From Artocarpus heterophyllus (taxonomy: Eukaryota; Streptophyta; Magnoliopsida; Rosales; Moraceae), in contig CM046335.1 of the NCBI GenBank assembly GCA_025403435.1, positions 12,140,587 through 12,204,586 of the forward strand: 64,000 bases of DNA, in the 5' to 3' direction. The notes below the pieces were generated by a model. It was not told the origin of the DNA, did not search any database, and worked only from the letters and a program-made list of their open reading frames with translations. This document shows positions 25,610-36,745 of the stretch, in pieces. Each line of letters opens with the position of its first letter. The first letter of the stretch is position 1. A program made the position numbers and the translations under genes.

Positions 25610-28600
25610 TTAGGTGTTAGGAGGTTTTTTCCTCCCTTTCCTTCTAGTACATACTTATATCATGTTGTGCTGAGGCAAATTAATGAATTGAGTCACCCAC
25701 CAGTGACAAGTTACGCTTAAACTTATAATCTTTTTTGGTCTCGTTTAATTGTCAACAAGTGTTCAATTCATTGCTTGCAAACGTGATGTGTTAACATGGG
25801 CTGGTTTGGGTGGGTTGCTATTGCCGTCTGGCAAGGGGCTGCAGCAGTAGGAGTATGTTGTTAGGTTGCGTTTGTCGCTCTTCTGTGCAGGGAGCACTAT
25901 GATTGAGGGGAGGAAATAGGGGATGGATGTTGATTTTGAGCCGAAATATTAAGATATTGAATTCTGAATCTAGTAATTATTTTTCCTTTCTCCTTTTTCC
26001 TTTTTTTTGCTCCTCTCCTTTTGTGCACACTCCTTGTCCCAAATATTTTACTTGTCTAGAAGGAAACATTTAACTTTCCTTTTGAGTCAACTAAGGAAGA
26101 TCTGAACTGTAAATTACCCCTCTTTAATTACCTTGCAATATTCTTCTACTTTTCCTCTTTCCTCTTCGTTCCCCTTGATATTTGATTGTCAGGTTTAGGG
26201 TTAGCGTTTAGGGATTAAGGTTAGGATAGAATTTGTAGCTCTTGCTCGACTTTCGGGTGAAGAACGGAGAAATCTGAGTTGGTAATGATTTTTTTTCTCC
26301 CTCCCCCCTTTCCCTCGTTCCATTACGTATCTGTCTACTTCTATTCCATTTTTTTCTTCTTTCATTTAGGGATTTCATATCACGGATCATGTATAAAAGT
26401 TATGTTTTGAGATAAGCACTTGGGATCCATAACATCATTGTTTTTCTCTTTTACTTGTTTTTCGACATCAAAATACTATCTTTTGATGTACTTAATATGC
26501 GCTTATATTTGAGCTAAGTGTTCTTAGTTTGTGTTGTCTCATGTTTTGTGTGGTGAATCTGAGCAAAATATCTGACTGACAAAATGTCTGACTGACATTT
26601 TGTGTTTAGGTTCGCCTTTTTGAGTTAAATCAACCACAAATAGTTTTCTTTCTTCATTCTTTCCCTGAAATTTGAATGTGTCAAAGCCGTTCATTATAAC
26701 ACCGTTGAATGATATGACATTATTAATGCATGCGGCAGATTCTAGTATAACCTGCTTCTGCAAGCAGACTAAAGATTTAGGATACGAATGATGAATATTA
26801 TCATTAAAGAGCATAATCACAAATTATGATAATGTTGCTTTAAGAACTATTGAGTACTAATGGCATCTTCTGTTTAAATCAAGAGGCCCACAAATCTTAA
26901 CTTTTAAATTTATTAATTTTTAGGGAGTTGATAATGTTATATTCATGTTTATAGTTTTCCTTTAAAGAACCCTTTACATAAAATAAAAGGACCAATAACT
27001 GGAAATTGTTAACCTTTAAAGGCGTATGTAAAGCAATAATTTTAATTTGGGAAAAGAAAATAGAACATCAAACCCCATTGTTAGATTTGCAAATAAGGAT
27101 CGGTTATTATGAGATGGTATAAGGGTTGGTACGTTTTAGTGATGCTACTAAACTGGCTCGTTTTAATTTTCACACACACGTGCGCGCGCACACATTCACA
27201 CACAAACACAAACACACACACGCGTGTACATAACCTGTAATTTAATCTGGTGAGACGCACACTCAGATACTCACATATGTGCAGATGAATATTTTTACAC
27301 ACGTACTGGTGCAACCATGTATTTTTTTTTTTTTCCGAGTTATATGTACCTGGATGACTGTTCTTCACTTTATACTCTTAAATAGTTAAACAGTACAATT
27401 CATCTGGTAATTTTATTTGGGAGTTTCTGACAGTATTCAACATAAGAGTGTATAAAAATTGCTGTGGCCTCGTGTGTTGTACTTTTTGGTTTGGTGGTGC
27501 TTCGATGGAATTGGAGCTGGATCTTATATCTTGAGTCTTCGCTTTTTGGAACTTTGCAGGTTAAACGCAGGTACAGGATTGCACCTACTCCAGCATTTCT
27601 CTATAAAAGACAGAATTCCTCATCGCTACTGTTTGAAGGACGCCAGAGGGATTCTCCAAATTTCGAGAAGGACGAGGCCTTCATACTTATTAAATCCCAG
27701 ATTGACTTAGAGTTAGCCCAGATGAGAACCATGACTGCGAAAGAGGCTGCTCTAGCTGCAGCTCAAGCAGTTTCAGAGGCAGAAGCTGCTATTGCTGAAG
27801 CCGAAGAGGCAGCTAGGGAGGCAGAGCAAGCGGAAGCTGATGCAGAAGCAGCACAAGCTTTTGCAGAAGCGGCAATGAAGACTCTGAAAGGAAGAAACGC
27901 CCAGAAGATGGTAAACTTTCTATATCAAATTGTCTATCTGAGAAGCCTATTTTGAAATTTGACAAAAGTAGAATTGTCTTTGGTCGTGCACCACATGCAA
28001 ATTTTTTGACATAAAACGCTATTTTCTTGTTTCTTCGTTTCTATCTGGCATGCGGGCTATTACTCTTGTTTGGTGAACTTTATTTGGCAAATAGAAGATA
28101 AAATAACCACTGGACTGAAGGTGTAATCCATTTCTTTGTACTTGCACATATGCATACATGACACCTATATGTTATTTGTCACCAAGTGAAATGAATACCA
28201 CAGAGTGCTCTGGTCCTTTCTTTTACTGTTTTGATTTGTTCCTCTAGATAAAAATTTTACTTCATAAACAACTAATAGGGCCTTTGGGAAGCTGGTTCAA
28301 ATCAATGGTTTGAACCTAAACACTATAACAATTTAAATTTTATAAGAGAAAACACTTATAAAATTGTTTGGTTCTTGGTTCAAACCAAGCTCCCAAACAG
28401 GCTCTAAGCTAATGATTTTGATAATGATCGTATATTAGTTATGTAGTTACTACCAAATTTGACTCCTGGTAGTAAACCACATGCAATTTTTTTTTTTTTT
28501 TTATATAAAAAGCTATTTTTTTTTTCTTCATTTCCATTTGGCATGCGGGCTATTACTCCTGTTTGGTGAACTTTATGTGGCAAATAGAAGATGAAATAAT

Positions 28601-29134
28601 CATTGAAGTGAAGGTGACGTCCATTTGTTTGAGCTTGCACATATGCATACATGACACTTATTTGTCATTTGTCATTTGTCACTAAATGAAATGAATTCCA
28701 CAGAGTGCTTTGGTTCTTTCTATTACTGCTTTGCTTCATTCCTCTAGAAAATTTTTTTTCCTTCATAAACAATTTAGAGAGTGTTTGGGTAGCTAGTTCA
28801 AACCCGTTGTTCGAACCTGAAACATTATAGTAATTCAAATTTTATGAGAGAAAACAAACTAACAAAATTGTTTGGTTCTTGGTTTGAATTAAGTTCTCAA
28901 ACAGGCTCTAAGCTAAGCTAATGATTTGATAATTGATCGTTTACTAGTTATGTAGTCTGGCCATGTGTTTTCCGGGCTTATGCATGTGCACAAGAGACCC
29001 ATAACCACCTTTTCTTATTCCTCTTTGGGTTATATCTGTCAATTGCTTGTATCTTTTCCCCCCCCTTCCTTCTATAGGAGGGCATTTGATTGGAATGTCT
29101 TCTGGTTTTTAACATGCAGATGATGCGACCTTGA
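23618..29134 (+). CDS. Telomere repeat-binding factor (TRB), single-Myb-histone protein, 6 exons
   Basis: Exons 23,618-23,767, 23,939-24,168, 24,430-24,514, 24,889-24,972, 27,560-27,910 and 29,120-29,134 join in frame to 304 residues, the usual length of plant TRB proteins. Residues about 5-60 are a telobox-type Myb domain ([13 protein letters not shown], then VDLKDKWRNM in the recognition helix). Residues about 124-192 are a histone H1/H5-like globular domain. About 231-292 is an Ala/Glu-rich coiled coil. Plant TRBs bind telomeric and telobox (AAACCCTA) DNA, contact telomerase and, in Arabidopsis, recruit Polycomb and histone-demethylase complexes. The last exon adds only four codons before the stop. 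Intron 4 (2587 bp) and intron 5 (1209 bp) are unusually repeat-rich. Which paralogue this is cannot be told without alignment. Confidence 0.95.
25578..25604. repeat. (GT)n microsatellite in TRB intron 4
   Basis: About 13 uninterrupted GT dinucleotides after a T run. Confidence 0.9.
26194..26213 (+). promoter_or_regulatory. Paired TTTAGGG teloboxes in TRB intron 4
   Basis: Two exact TTTAGGG heptamers at 26,194-26,200 and 26,207-26,213, six bases apart. This is the plant telomere unit, which TRB Myb domains bind. Their presence inside the TRB gene invites an autoregulation hypothesis, but short motifs arise by chance. Confidence 0.35.
27170..27236. repeat. Alternating purine-pyrimidine (CA/CG) tract in TRB intron 4
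   Basis: CACACACACGTGCGCGCGCA followed by further CACA and CGCG blocks. It is a simple repeat with potential to adopt Z-form DNA. The frame at 27,081-27,368 across it is spurious. Confidence 0.8.
27990..28955 (+). repeat. Two-copy tandem duplication (~486 bp unit) in TRB intron 5
   Basis: Copy A (27,990-28,446, with a short tail to 28,475) and copy B (28,476-28,955) share long colinear blocks: ACCACATGCAA, GGCATGCGGGCTATTACTC, TTTGGTGAACTTTAT, TTGCACATATGCATACATGA, CCACAGAGTGCT and TTAGTTATGTAGT-like ends. Each copy carries the same foldback MITE, at about 28,275-28,406 and 28,788-28,914, so the MITE was there before the duplication. Confidence 0.85.
28275..28406. mobile_element. MITE-like foldback in duplicated intron, copy A
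   Basis: Ends GGGCCTTTGGGAAGCTGG and CCAAGCTCCCAAACAGGCTC are inverted, followed inward by TTCAAA...TTTGAA pairs. A second copy sits at about 28,788-28,914. It resembles the TTTGGG-ended MITEs common in plant introns. Confidence 0.5.
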
Positions 29135-30129
29135 TGGAACTCACAGAATAATTAGTAAAGAGCGATTGACATAATCTTGGGATTTGCTTCCACAGGACAC
29201 ATTCGTCATTTGCTGACACAGTGTAGCTTCATTAGTTTTTTTGGGCGTAGAAGTTTGCATTTGTAACTGTTAGTTATGTTAAGGTCATTGCCATTGCTGG
29301 ATGTGATTTTCTTAAGTTTTTTTTTTTTTGGTGTAGAATATTCTTTTGCTAGTAATCTTAGTCAGTTATTGATAAATCAGCATTCAGCTTTTTATTTGTT
29401 AATTAATTTGTTAATCTCCTTATGCCTTTTTTTTTTTTTTGGTACGATAAATTCTATATACTGCGACTTAGGAAAATTTTATCATGGGGTATAAAAAGAA
29501 TACTCCGCCAGTAGGGTATAGTTCATGGTTGGATTTCAATCAAATTTTATAAAATTGTCATACTTTTCTTAGTCATGATCCACGGCAATTCTCATGGTGA
29601 GAAGGCACATTTGCTCCACCAGTAGAACATGGTGTTTTGGCCATTGGATTAACTTTCTCACTGTTTGATCTGTAACTGGAAGCAGTTCTGTATGCGCATT
29701 GCAAATTATTGACATTGACAGTTGCATATTAAACTGTTAAAATTTTAATCCGACAACTAAAATACCAAGCTCTACCAATGGAGCAAAATTGCCTCCACTA
29801 CAGAAGTTCCCCCGATTCTATTAGGATCTAATACTTAAGAGTGTGTTCTACCTTTTATTGTTACAAAATTCTCTTACAGGTTTGCAATTTTAGATGTATA
29901 AACTTGCATTTCAGTTGGATCATGATCTATAACTTTAATTTCCGTTGCATACAACTACTTTGATCTTAGTATAGGGGGCTTGCCATGCACCCATGGGTTT
30001 AGTTTTCCTTGTGATGGTCCCGGATAAGGCGTTGCTTCTGATATTTTGGCTTGGGATGCATTATTAAGCATATATCGTATTGTGGCCTGTAATGTTTGAC
30101 AATTTAAATTATTATAAAAATGTTTTACA
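29135..30129. other. 3' UTR and downstream flank of the TRB gene
   Basis: T-rich sequence after the stop, probably including the 3' UTR to somewhere past 29,250. No further gene or element was recognised. The frame at 29,276-29,494 is Phe/Leu-rich from T runs and is rejected. Confidence 0.5.
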
Positions 30130-30137
30130 GTTTAATC

Positions 30138-30939
30138 TAGGGGTGAACGGCGGGCGGTTTGATGGTTTTTGGGTGTGTGCGGTGCGGTTTTTTTGGATGG
30201 CGGGTTGGCGATTAACTAACCCGCAAACCGCCCACCACATGGCGGGCGGTTTTGGTTTAGTTTTGGATGGTTGCGGGCGGGTGCGGGCGGGTTGAGGCGG
30301 TTTAGACCTATGCTATTGCCCAATGTAATTTTTTGGACCTTTTTTTTAGAAAGTGAAGAAAATTTGTAGAAAATATAAGATGATAATACATAAAGTATTC
30401 CCAACAAGTTTGATGCTTAAAGACAGTGACCATATTCAAAAGTACAAATTAAGAAACATAATCATTCACTGCAACAAGAAACATCAACTACATATAAAGT
30501 GATGAACAAAGTTAAGAGTCCATAAAGATTAAAGCCTATTCACTGGGTTCGAAAATAATAGAATGCTACAAATGAAATGATGAACAAAGTCAATTGTTCT
30601 TTTTCTTTTAGGGCTTTTTTTACTAACTTACTTGATTTGAATTTTGATCACTTCACAAAATAATAAGAGAATTTTCAGTTTCTAATATGTCAAGAGGCAG
30701 CCGAGCCCATGCTTGAAGTGTTAGATTGTTCAATCATCTCTAAAATAAGAACAAAATCAAATAAATGATAAGTTTTTTTAAAAAAATATAAGCGGGCGGG
30801 TGCGGGTTGAACCCGCCTTCAAAAACTTAAAACAAAACCCGCCCACCAGTAGGTTGCTAACGTAAACCTGCTTTTTTTGAGATGGGTGGGCGCGGGCACG
30901 GGCGGTTGGCGGGTGTGAGGCGGTTTTTGTACAGCCCTA
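30138..30939. mobile_element. hAT-type MITE, 802 bp, perfect 8-bp TSD
   Basis: Begins TAGGGGTGAAC and ends GTACAGCCCTA, an imperfect 11-bp terminal inverted repeat. Exact GTTTAATC copies flank it at 30,130-30,137 and 30,940-30,947, the 8-bp target duplication of hAT transposons. Both ends are rich in GCGGG/CCCGC motifs (30,150-30,300 and 30,790-30,925), the subterminal repeats that hAT transposases bind, around an AT-rich core. No transposase is encoded, so it depends on a partner element. Confidence 0.9.
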
Positions 30940-30947
30940 GTTTAATC

Positions 30948-31148
30948 TATTTTGATGAGAAGGCTGAAAGATTTTATTTGTGGTAAATATGCTCCTTTTG
31001 CGTTAGAATATTGAGGGCTTTTAGCAAAATGGTCACGAAACCGTTCAGCTTCGGTAGGTGAGAATTGGGTCCTAGAATTTTTCATTTTTGCAAAAACATC
31101 CTTGAACTTTAAAAAAATGTCTTTGGCAAAATCAGTACTAACAAAAAT
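30948..31148. other. Short intergenic spacer
   Basis: AT-rich sequence between the hAT MITE and the left arm of a large inverted repeat. Nothing else is seen. Confidence 0.5.
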
Positions 31149-32924
31149 TTTTATTACACAGACATTCTTTGTGTATTACCTAAATTACAGAGACACTCAT
31201 TGGACAAAACTAATCACACTAATGTCCCCTTACTGTTCAAAAGGTTCTGTTAATTTTATTTAAAATGCAAAAAATGCTCTCCCATTCATTAAAAGCATTA
31301 TTAGTATTTTACGTGGAAACGATGATTTTACGTTTATTTAATATTAAAAAAAGACAACAAAACCAAAACTATTAATTTCAACAAAACCATAATTCAATTA
31401 TAAAAATGGTTTATTTTTTTTTTTCATAAAAAGATTATGAACAAAAATAAAAATAGATTTTTTTGGGATAAAAATAAAAAACATATATAAAATTTTAAAA
31501 AGTGGTATTAAGAAAACAAAAAAGACAAATAAAAAATTTTCACCCTCTCTTAGTCTCTGTGCTTTATTTTTTTCATAAAAAATTAAAAAATTATAACAAA
31601 ACTATAAAAAAACAATAAATGAAAAAGGAATATTTCTTAAAAAAATAAAAAAATAGGCTTAAAACTTTTTAAAATATATTAAAATAGAGGTAAAAATGGA
31701 AAAAAAAAATTGTCTCTCCCCCCTTTAATGATGGGAAAAATCCAGTAATTAATAAACAAAATTAATTAAGGATTTTTCTATAACCATGTTTTTAGGTTCA
31801 TAAAAAAGTGTGAGCTTAGAACTTATAAGTTCAAGTTTTTGTAAGAATTAGGAGATATTGTAAAAAAATTACTTCATGGTTAGAAACCTTCTATCACGAC
31901 TGGGAATTCACAAGTTTAAATTGTGACATAACCACGATTTATAATTATGAAATTTTCTAATAAACACAGATTCAGGATGTCTTAATAAATACAAGACTTC
32001 AGTATTAAATAATGTTACATGCTTCATGTATGGAATTCAAAGCAAATATGATGTCATGATGGTATGCTTGGATAATTAAAAATAATTAATCAGTGCACTA
32101 AACTAAGATTTAAAATTTAATAATTTTATGTATAAGCCAAAGTAATGACCTTTACGAGGATCTTAATTAGAAAATCTAAATTAAGATGAATTGATAAAAA
32201 GGAATTTCTAACTTAGTATGATTATACGGAATTTTTACATGATTCCAGTTAATAAGTGAGATCTAGATCATAAGTGATTAGTAGCTCAACACCGTAATCC
32301 AGAAATGGTGAGCATAAAGTTCATGTCTACAAGATCGTTCTCAATTTTCACGAGATCATAATGAATGACAACAATTTTCTAAAGAAATTTAGAAATTCAA
32401 GAATTTATGATATCTTATATGTTCACAATTAGTTCTTTACAGGTGTAAATAATCAATAATAATCATTAGTATTATTATTACAATAAAAGCGTAAATGAAG
32501 TCCACAAACATTGCACGAGCCTTTAAGGCGAATGTAAAATCACAAACGGATAAATTTCAATTGTGAAGTGATTATGGAAAGTTTAAAAAGCATCCATGGA
32601 TTGGAGGTAGACCCATAAATGGCTTTTATGATAAACAGTTCGGGTTATACCCATAAAGCGTAAAATTGTGCTAAGTCTAGATTTTGAACTAAATTGACTA
32701 ATAGATAGTCAATTTAATTTGCAAAAATTTTTATGAATTATTACTATTATTATTTTTTATGATAAATTTAGAAGTTTATAATATGAAAAATTTTAACAAA
32801 AAATATACATCTTATTTATTAGTTAGCATTTTAAATCTTTAAATTTTACGAAGTATTATTTTGATCAAGAAATCAAATTTTAAGTTTTGATCAAAGTTTT
32901 AAATACTGAATATTATTTTAACAT

Positions 32925-32945
32925 ATATATATATATATATATATA
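32925..32945. repeat. (AT)n microsatellite
   Basis: About ten AT dinucleotides. Confidence 0.85.
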
Positions 32946-33279
32946 CATATATGGTGAGAATAGTAAATCACCGATTTTGAAGATAGAAGTATCAAAGTTT
33001 ATCACTTCAGAATAAAATCATGAAATCCATAAAGTATAGATAAATTCATGAAAATAATTTTATGGCAATATGGAGTTTTAGTAAGACAATAATACAGTAA
33101 GAAAATTTGAATTTATTTAACTTTTTTGAGAGGCTAAGAATAATACAGTTTTAACATTACAGTAATGTATACGGAAGTTTCAAAGTTTATGGATCAAAAA
33201 CTTGATCAACTAGATTATGACACATATTAGAATTTATGGACCCATGATAGTGTCTATATATTCATAGATTAAAAAAAAT

Positions 33280-36146
33280 ATCAGTCAATCAAAATTAGCT
33301 CTCACTTTCTCTTTACTTTCTCTCTCTAAACCATCCATGGCTAAAAACTCAACCAAAGTTTCCGACCTCTATTTTTGACATAGCCGATGTCAGTGGATAG
33401 ATCACGATTTACCGAGTCCAATGATGTGTCGTGCCGACCATAACTCCATTGGAGCAGCCCATAATCACCGTTCAAATTGGAAAAAAAACTCACTTTTTTT
33501 TTTTTTACACAATTACTTCATCATCTGCGTACCAATCGACGTGATTTCAGTTTCTATAGACTCATATGGACGAGACGATGTGAATGGTACCACTCTTTCC
33601 CGTCGATTTTAGCCAGAACAATTCTGTTGAAGTAGCCCCATTTTGGTCAACGAGCCGCCTTTCAATCTTGCTGTTTCTGGCGGTAGTGATGTACACCCAC
33701 CATGCCGAAAGATTTAGAGGACCATGCCAACCTAATTTCATGACCCAGCCACCGATTGCTGAAGAACAAAGTGCGTCGCCATCGATCGCAGTGAGCAACA
33801 TCGATCTTGCTTATTTCGCCACCATTGAGGCCAATTGATTGTACCAACATAATCATATGGTGATGAGGAACCAAACGCAATCAATTGAAGGAAAACGCTG
33901 CCTGACACTGGAGTTCGATGAGCACCATCACCGCTGTCATGAGCAACTCAATTTCAACATTTCTGGCTATGTTGAGTGCAAATGACGGCACTGTCACGAT
34001 CAGAGCAACACGAGAAAGCTTTCCCAACCTTTAATTTCGTGGTTGCACTGCTGGTTAATGGAGATTGGAGCCGCCATCATCGTTCACAATTCCGTTGCTT
34101 CAATCTCATCAATTCCGATGATGTTGAGGTGCGCCACATGGGGGAAAAATACTCATAGGACCCTACCAAGCAAAATGCTCAACTCAATTTCATGGGATCT
34201 TCAACGGAGATAGAAGACCGAAGTCTTCATTTTTACGCCACCTATGCGTCTTCGCCCCATGTTATTAAAAAGGCTAATTTCGGTGAAATTAGTTGCATCA
34301 ATGAATTTAGAAGGTCTAAAAATGGTAGGAGCCAAAGTTTTAGCACCAACTGAGGCTTGAGGTCACCGCACGCGTCTCCTTGCACCGTCGCGGGTGGCTA
34401 GTCTACAACGACCTCAGGATTCGTGCTTTTTGGACCTCTAATCAATGATCTGAAAGCACCTCCTAATTCGTTTTGACATTTCAAACGTGATGGTGTCCTT
34501 CGTTTAAGCTAATTTTACTCTATTAGAAATCATCTAGCACCGATTGCACGTGAATCGAGGTGACACAGACCGGAGTAACGGAGTCCAAAAAGACACTTTC
34601 AGTAATTAAATATCTCCAAAAAGCATTACTAGCCATCCAAAGTTACTCTGGGACCATTCTCGAGGATGCTTCGTAGACTGTAGATATAACAAGATTTTAT
34701 TGGAATTGCTTAGCTCGAAATCCAGGTAAGTAAGAATCTCGTCTATAGTATGAACAGTTTCAAAATAAATTATTTTATATATTTCATAAAAAATTATGAA
34801 ATGCATATTCAGTGATATGTTATGCTATATTATGCATGATATGTTGTATTATATTAAGTTATGATATGCTATGCTATAAGTATGATATGTTAAGTTTAAG
34901 TCATGCTGTGTATTGTTATATTATGATTATGTCATGTTCAATAAGTGAAGTATGTTGTATTAGATTATACTGCTAACTCACCTTTAGTTAAACATGTTTA
35001 TGATTAATGATTTACGATTTCGTGATGCTATGTAGTAATATGTCATACTACATGTACACAATAAGTTGAGTGATGTAAGGTAGACAAGATAAGAACCTCT
35101 TGACTTATGGAGAGGTATTATTTTCAGTTCAATTTAAGATTTCGAAGTTGTTGGGGACCTTGTGAACCCTAACCTTTTGAGTGTCGCCTGCAACTGGTAT
35201 GATCACTTGGGTACACTTAGTAAGATAAGTTAAAAGCTTAAATAATTAAGCATAAAACATGTTGATAAGCAAGCACAAAATATTCATGCATGTTTTATGA
35301 AATGTTTTTAAATATGTTTTGTGAGTCTAATTTCCTACTTGCTGAGCGAAAGCTCATTTAAGTGTGTTCATGCTGTAGGTAAGGAACCGGTTAGCAATAT
35401 TTGATGGATAGTGGTGAGCGGCAGATGAATGGTGGAGATGAGAATAGATACCATTTATGCAAAAGTAATATATTTCCACGTTTTAAGTTTACAAAAGTTT
35501 ACACATTTTAAGTGTACAATATTTTATGTATTTTAGTTTACAAAATTTTATGCAATTTAATTTACGAAATTTTGTGCGTTTTATTTTACGAAATTGCATA
35601 TGCATTGGTAAGTAAATAAAAGTACATAAGCATAGTAAACCGAGATCGTGATCATACAACTTTAGTTTAGAGAAGTTTTAGTATTTTAAATTGTTGCAAC
35701 ATATATTGCAACAAATATGTAGAAATTATTAGTAAGAAGTTACAACGTTTGATTTCGAAATTACTTTTAAAAGTTTTTTTTTAATTTTAGAAAAATGTTT
35801 TGAAAGCAATTGTTTCAAAAAATTATCTTATGTTTTAAAGGGAAATGTTTTAATTTAGAAATGTTTTAAGAGATTATTCTTATGTTAGCATTTAATGAAT
35901 TAAGTCTAAAGAAATAGTTATTATGTTAAAACATAATAATTATTATTACATCATTATTACATTTAAGGAAATCATTATTTCTTTAAACGAAATATTACTT
36001 CTTTGAAAGAATAATTTTATGAAACCATTATTAAGATTTCTTTTTAGAAAAAAAAATTATTCCACAATTTAAGTAATTTACGTTAAAGTATGTTTAAGTT
36101 TATGATTAGCTGGTTAAATAACGGCCACATAAGTAGGGTTGTTACA
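33280..36146 (+). mobile_element. LTR-like segment related in layout to the 635-2821 element
   Basis: A CT-rich tract at 33,296-33,330, GC-richer non-coding sequence at 33,400-34,560, CCTAC followed by a TGAGC...GCTCA palindrome at about 35,336-35,356, a possible acceptor CTGTAGGTAAGGAACC soon after, and an end GGGTTGTTACA at 36,146. The first element shows the same order (CCTACTGAGC...GCTCAC, then TCTAGGTGGAA and GGGGCATGACA). The 5' end is undetermined and may lie as far back as 31.9 kb. Frames at 33,421-34,158 carry no domain. Confidence 0.4.
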
Positions 36147-36612
36147 CTCTCTCCTTCTTTTTCTTTCTTCTCTCTTGACCTGGTTGGAGCGACGAGGTAG
36201 CTGGTTGCGGCCGGGAGGAGGGTACAAAGGGGGTGGTTGGGCTCGATGGAAAGGGGCACAAATAGGCCTAGTTGGGTGTGATGGGAGGGGGCAGGCGATG
36301 TTGTTCGCTGGGGGTGGTAGGGCAGAAGGGATGTGTAGGGTGGTCATTGGGCGGGTAGAGAGAAGGTCAGGAAGGGGGGTGTAGGGGGCATGGGGGTCCT
36401 TGTTTGTCTACTTAGATTGTTAAGATTTTTTTTCTTTTTAAAATAAGTGGCAGCGATTTGTTTTCTTATATCAACAACTGAGATTAATCGGGGCATTTTT
36501 TTCATTACAAACAAAAAATTAACAGAGTTAAGTTCAAAGGATGTTAGTGTGATTAGTTTTGATACAAAGTCGTGTCTTTATAATTTGAATAAGACACAGA
36601 GTGTGTCGGTGT

Positions 36613-36745
36613 AATTTATCCGTGTAAAGCTTTCACATGCTAAAATGATCAAAGAAAGTAAACTGTAGTGTAAAGCTCTCATTTGTTACAATTATCGGTT
36701 CAAAAGTTTTACTTCTAACTACACTTTTCAAACACCTTATATAAT
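36613..36745. mobile_element. MITE-like copy with GTAAAGCTCTCA core
   Basis: Contains GTAAAGCTTTCACATGCTA and, inverted or repeated, GTGTAAAGCTCTCATTTG, and closes with TTTTCAAACACCTTATA. This is the same family as the copies at 7.95, 11.0, 15.25 and 39.64 kb. Borders are approximate and its left end abuts the right arm of the long inverted repeat. Confidence 0.4.

Larger units (their letters stand above)
31149..36612. mobile_element. Long-inverted-repeat element, probably split by an LTR insertion
   Basis: The left arm (about 31,149-31,275) and the right arm (about 36,480-36,612) are inverted copies. Both contain TTACAC, GACAC, CAAAACTAATCACACTAA and CTGTTAATTTT in the same order when one is reverse-complemented. 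Arms of about 125 bp suggest a Mutator-like or foldback element. Most of the 5.4 kb between them does not look like its own interior: 33.3-36.15 kb is LTR-like. No transposase frame or matching terminal duplication was found. Confidence 0.55.

Noticed and set aside
33421..33880. Overlapping frames of 60-84 codons on both strands
   Set aside because: GC-richer LTR-like sequence opens frames in several phases with no recognisable protein.
36114..36384. Pro- and Gly-rich frames on opposite strands
   Set aside because: The two strands mirror each other over a G-rich stretch between an LTR-like end and an inverted-repeat arm; there is no domain, intron signal or leader.
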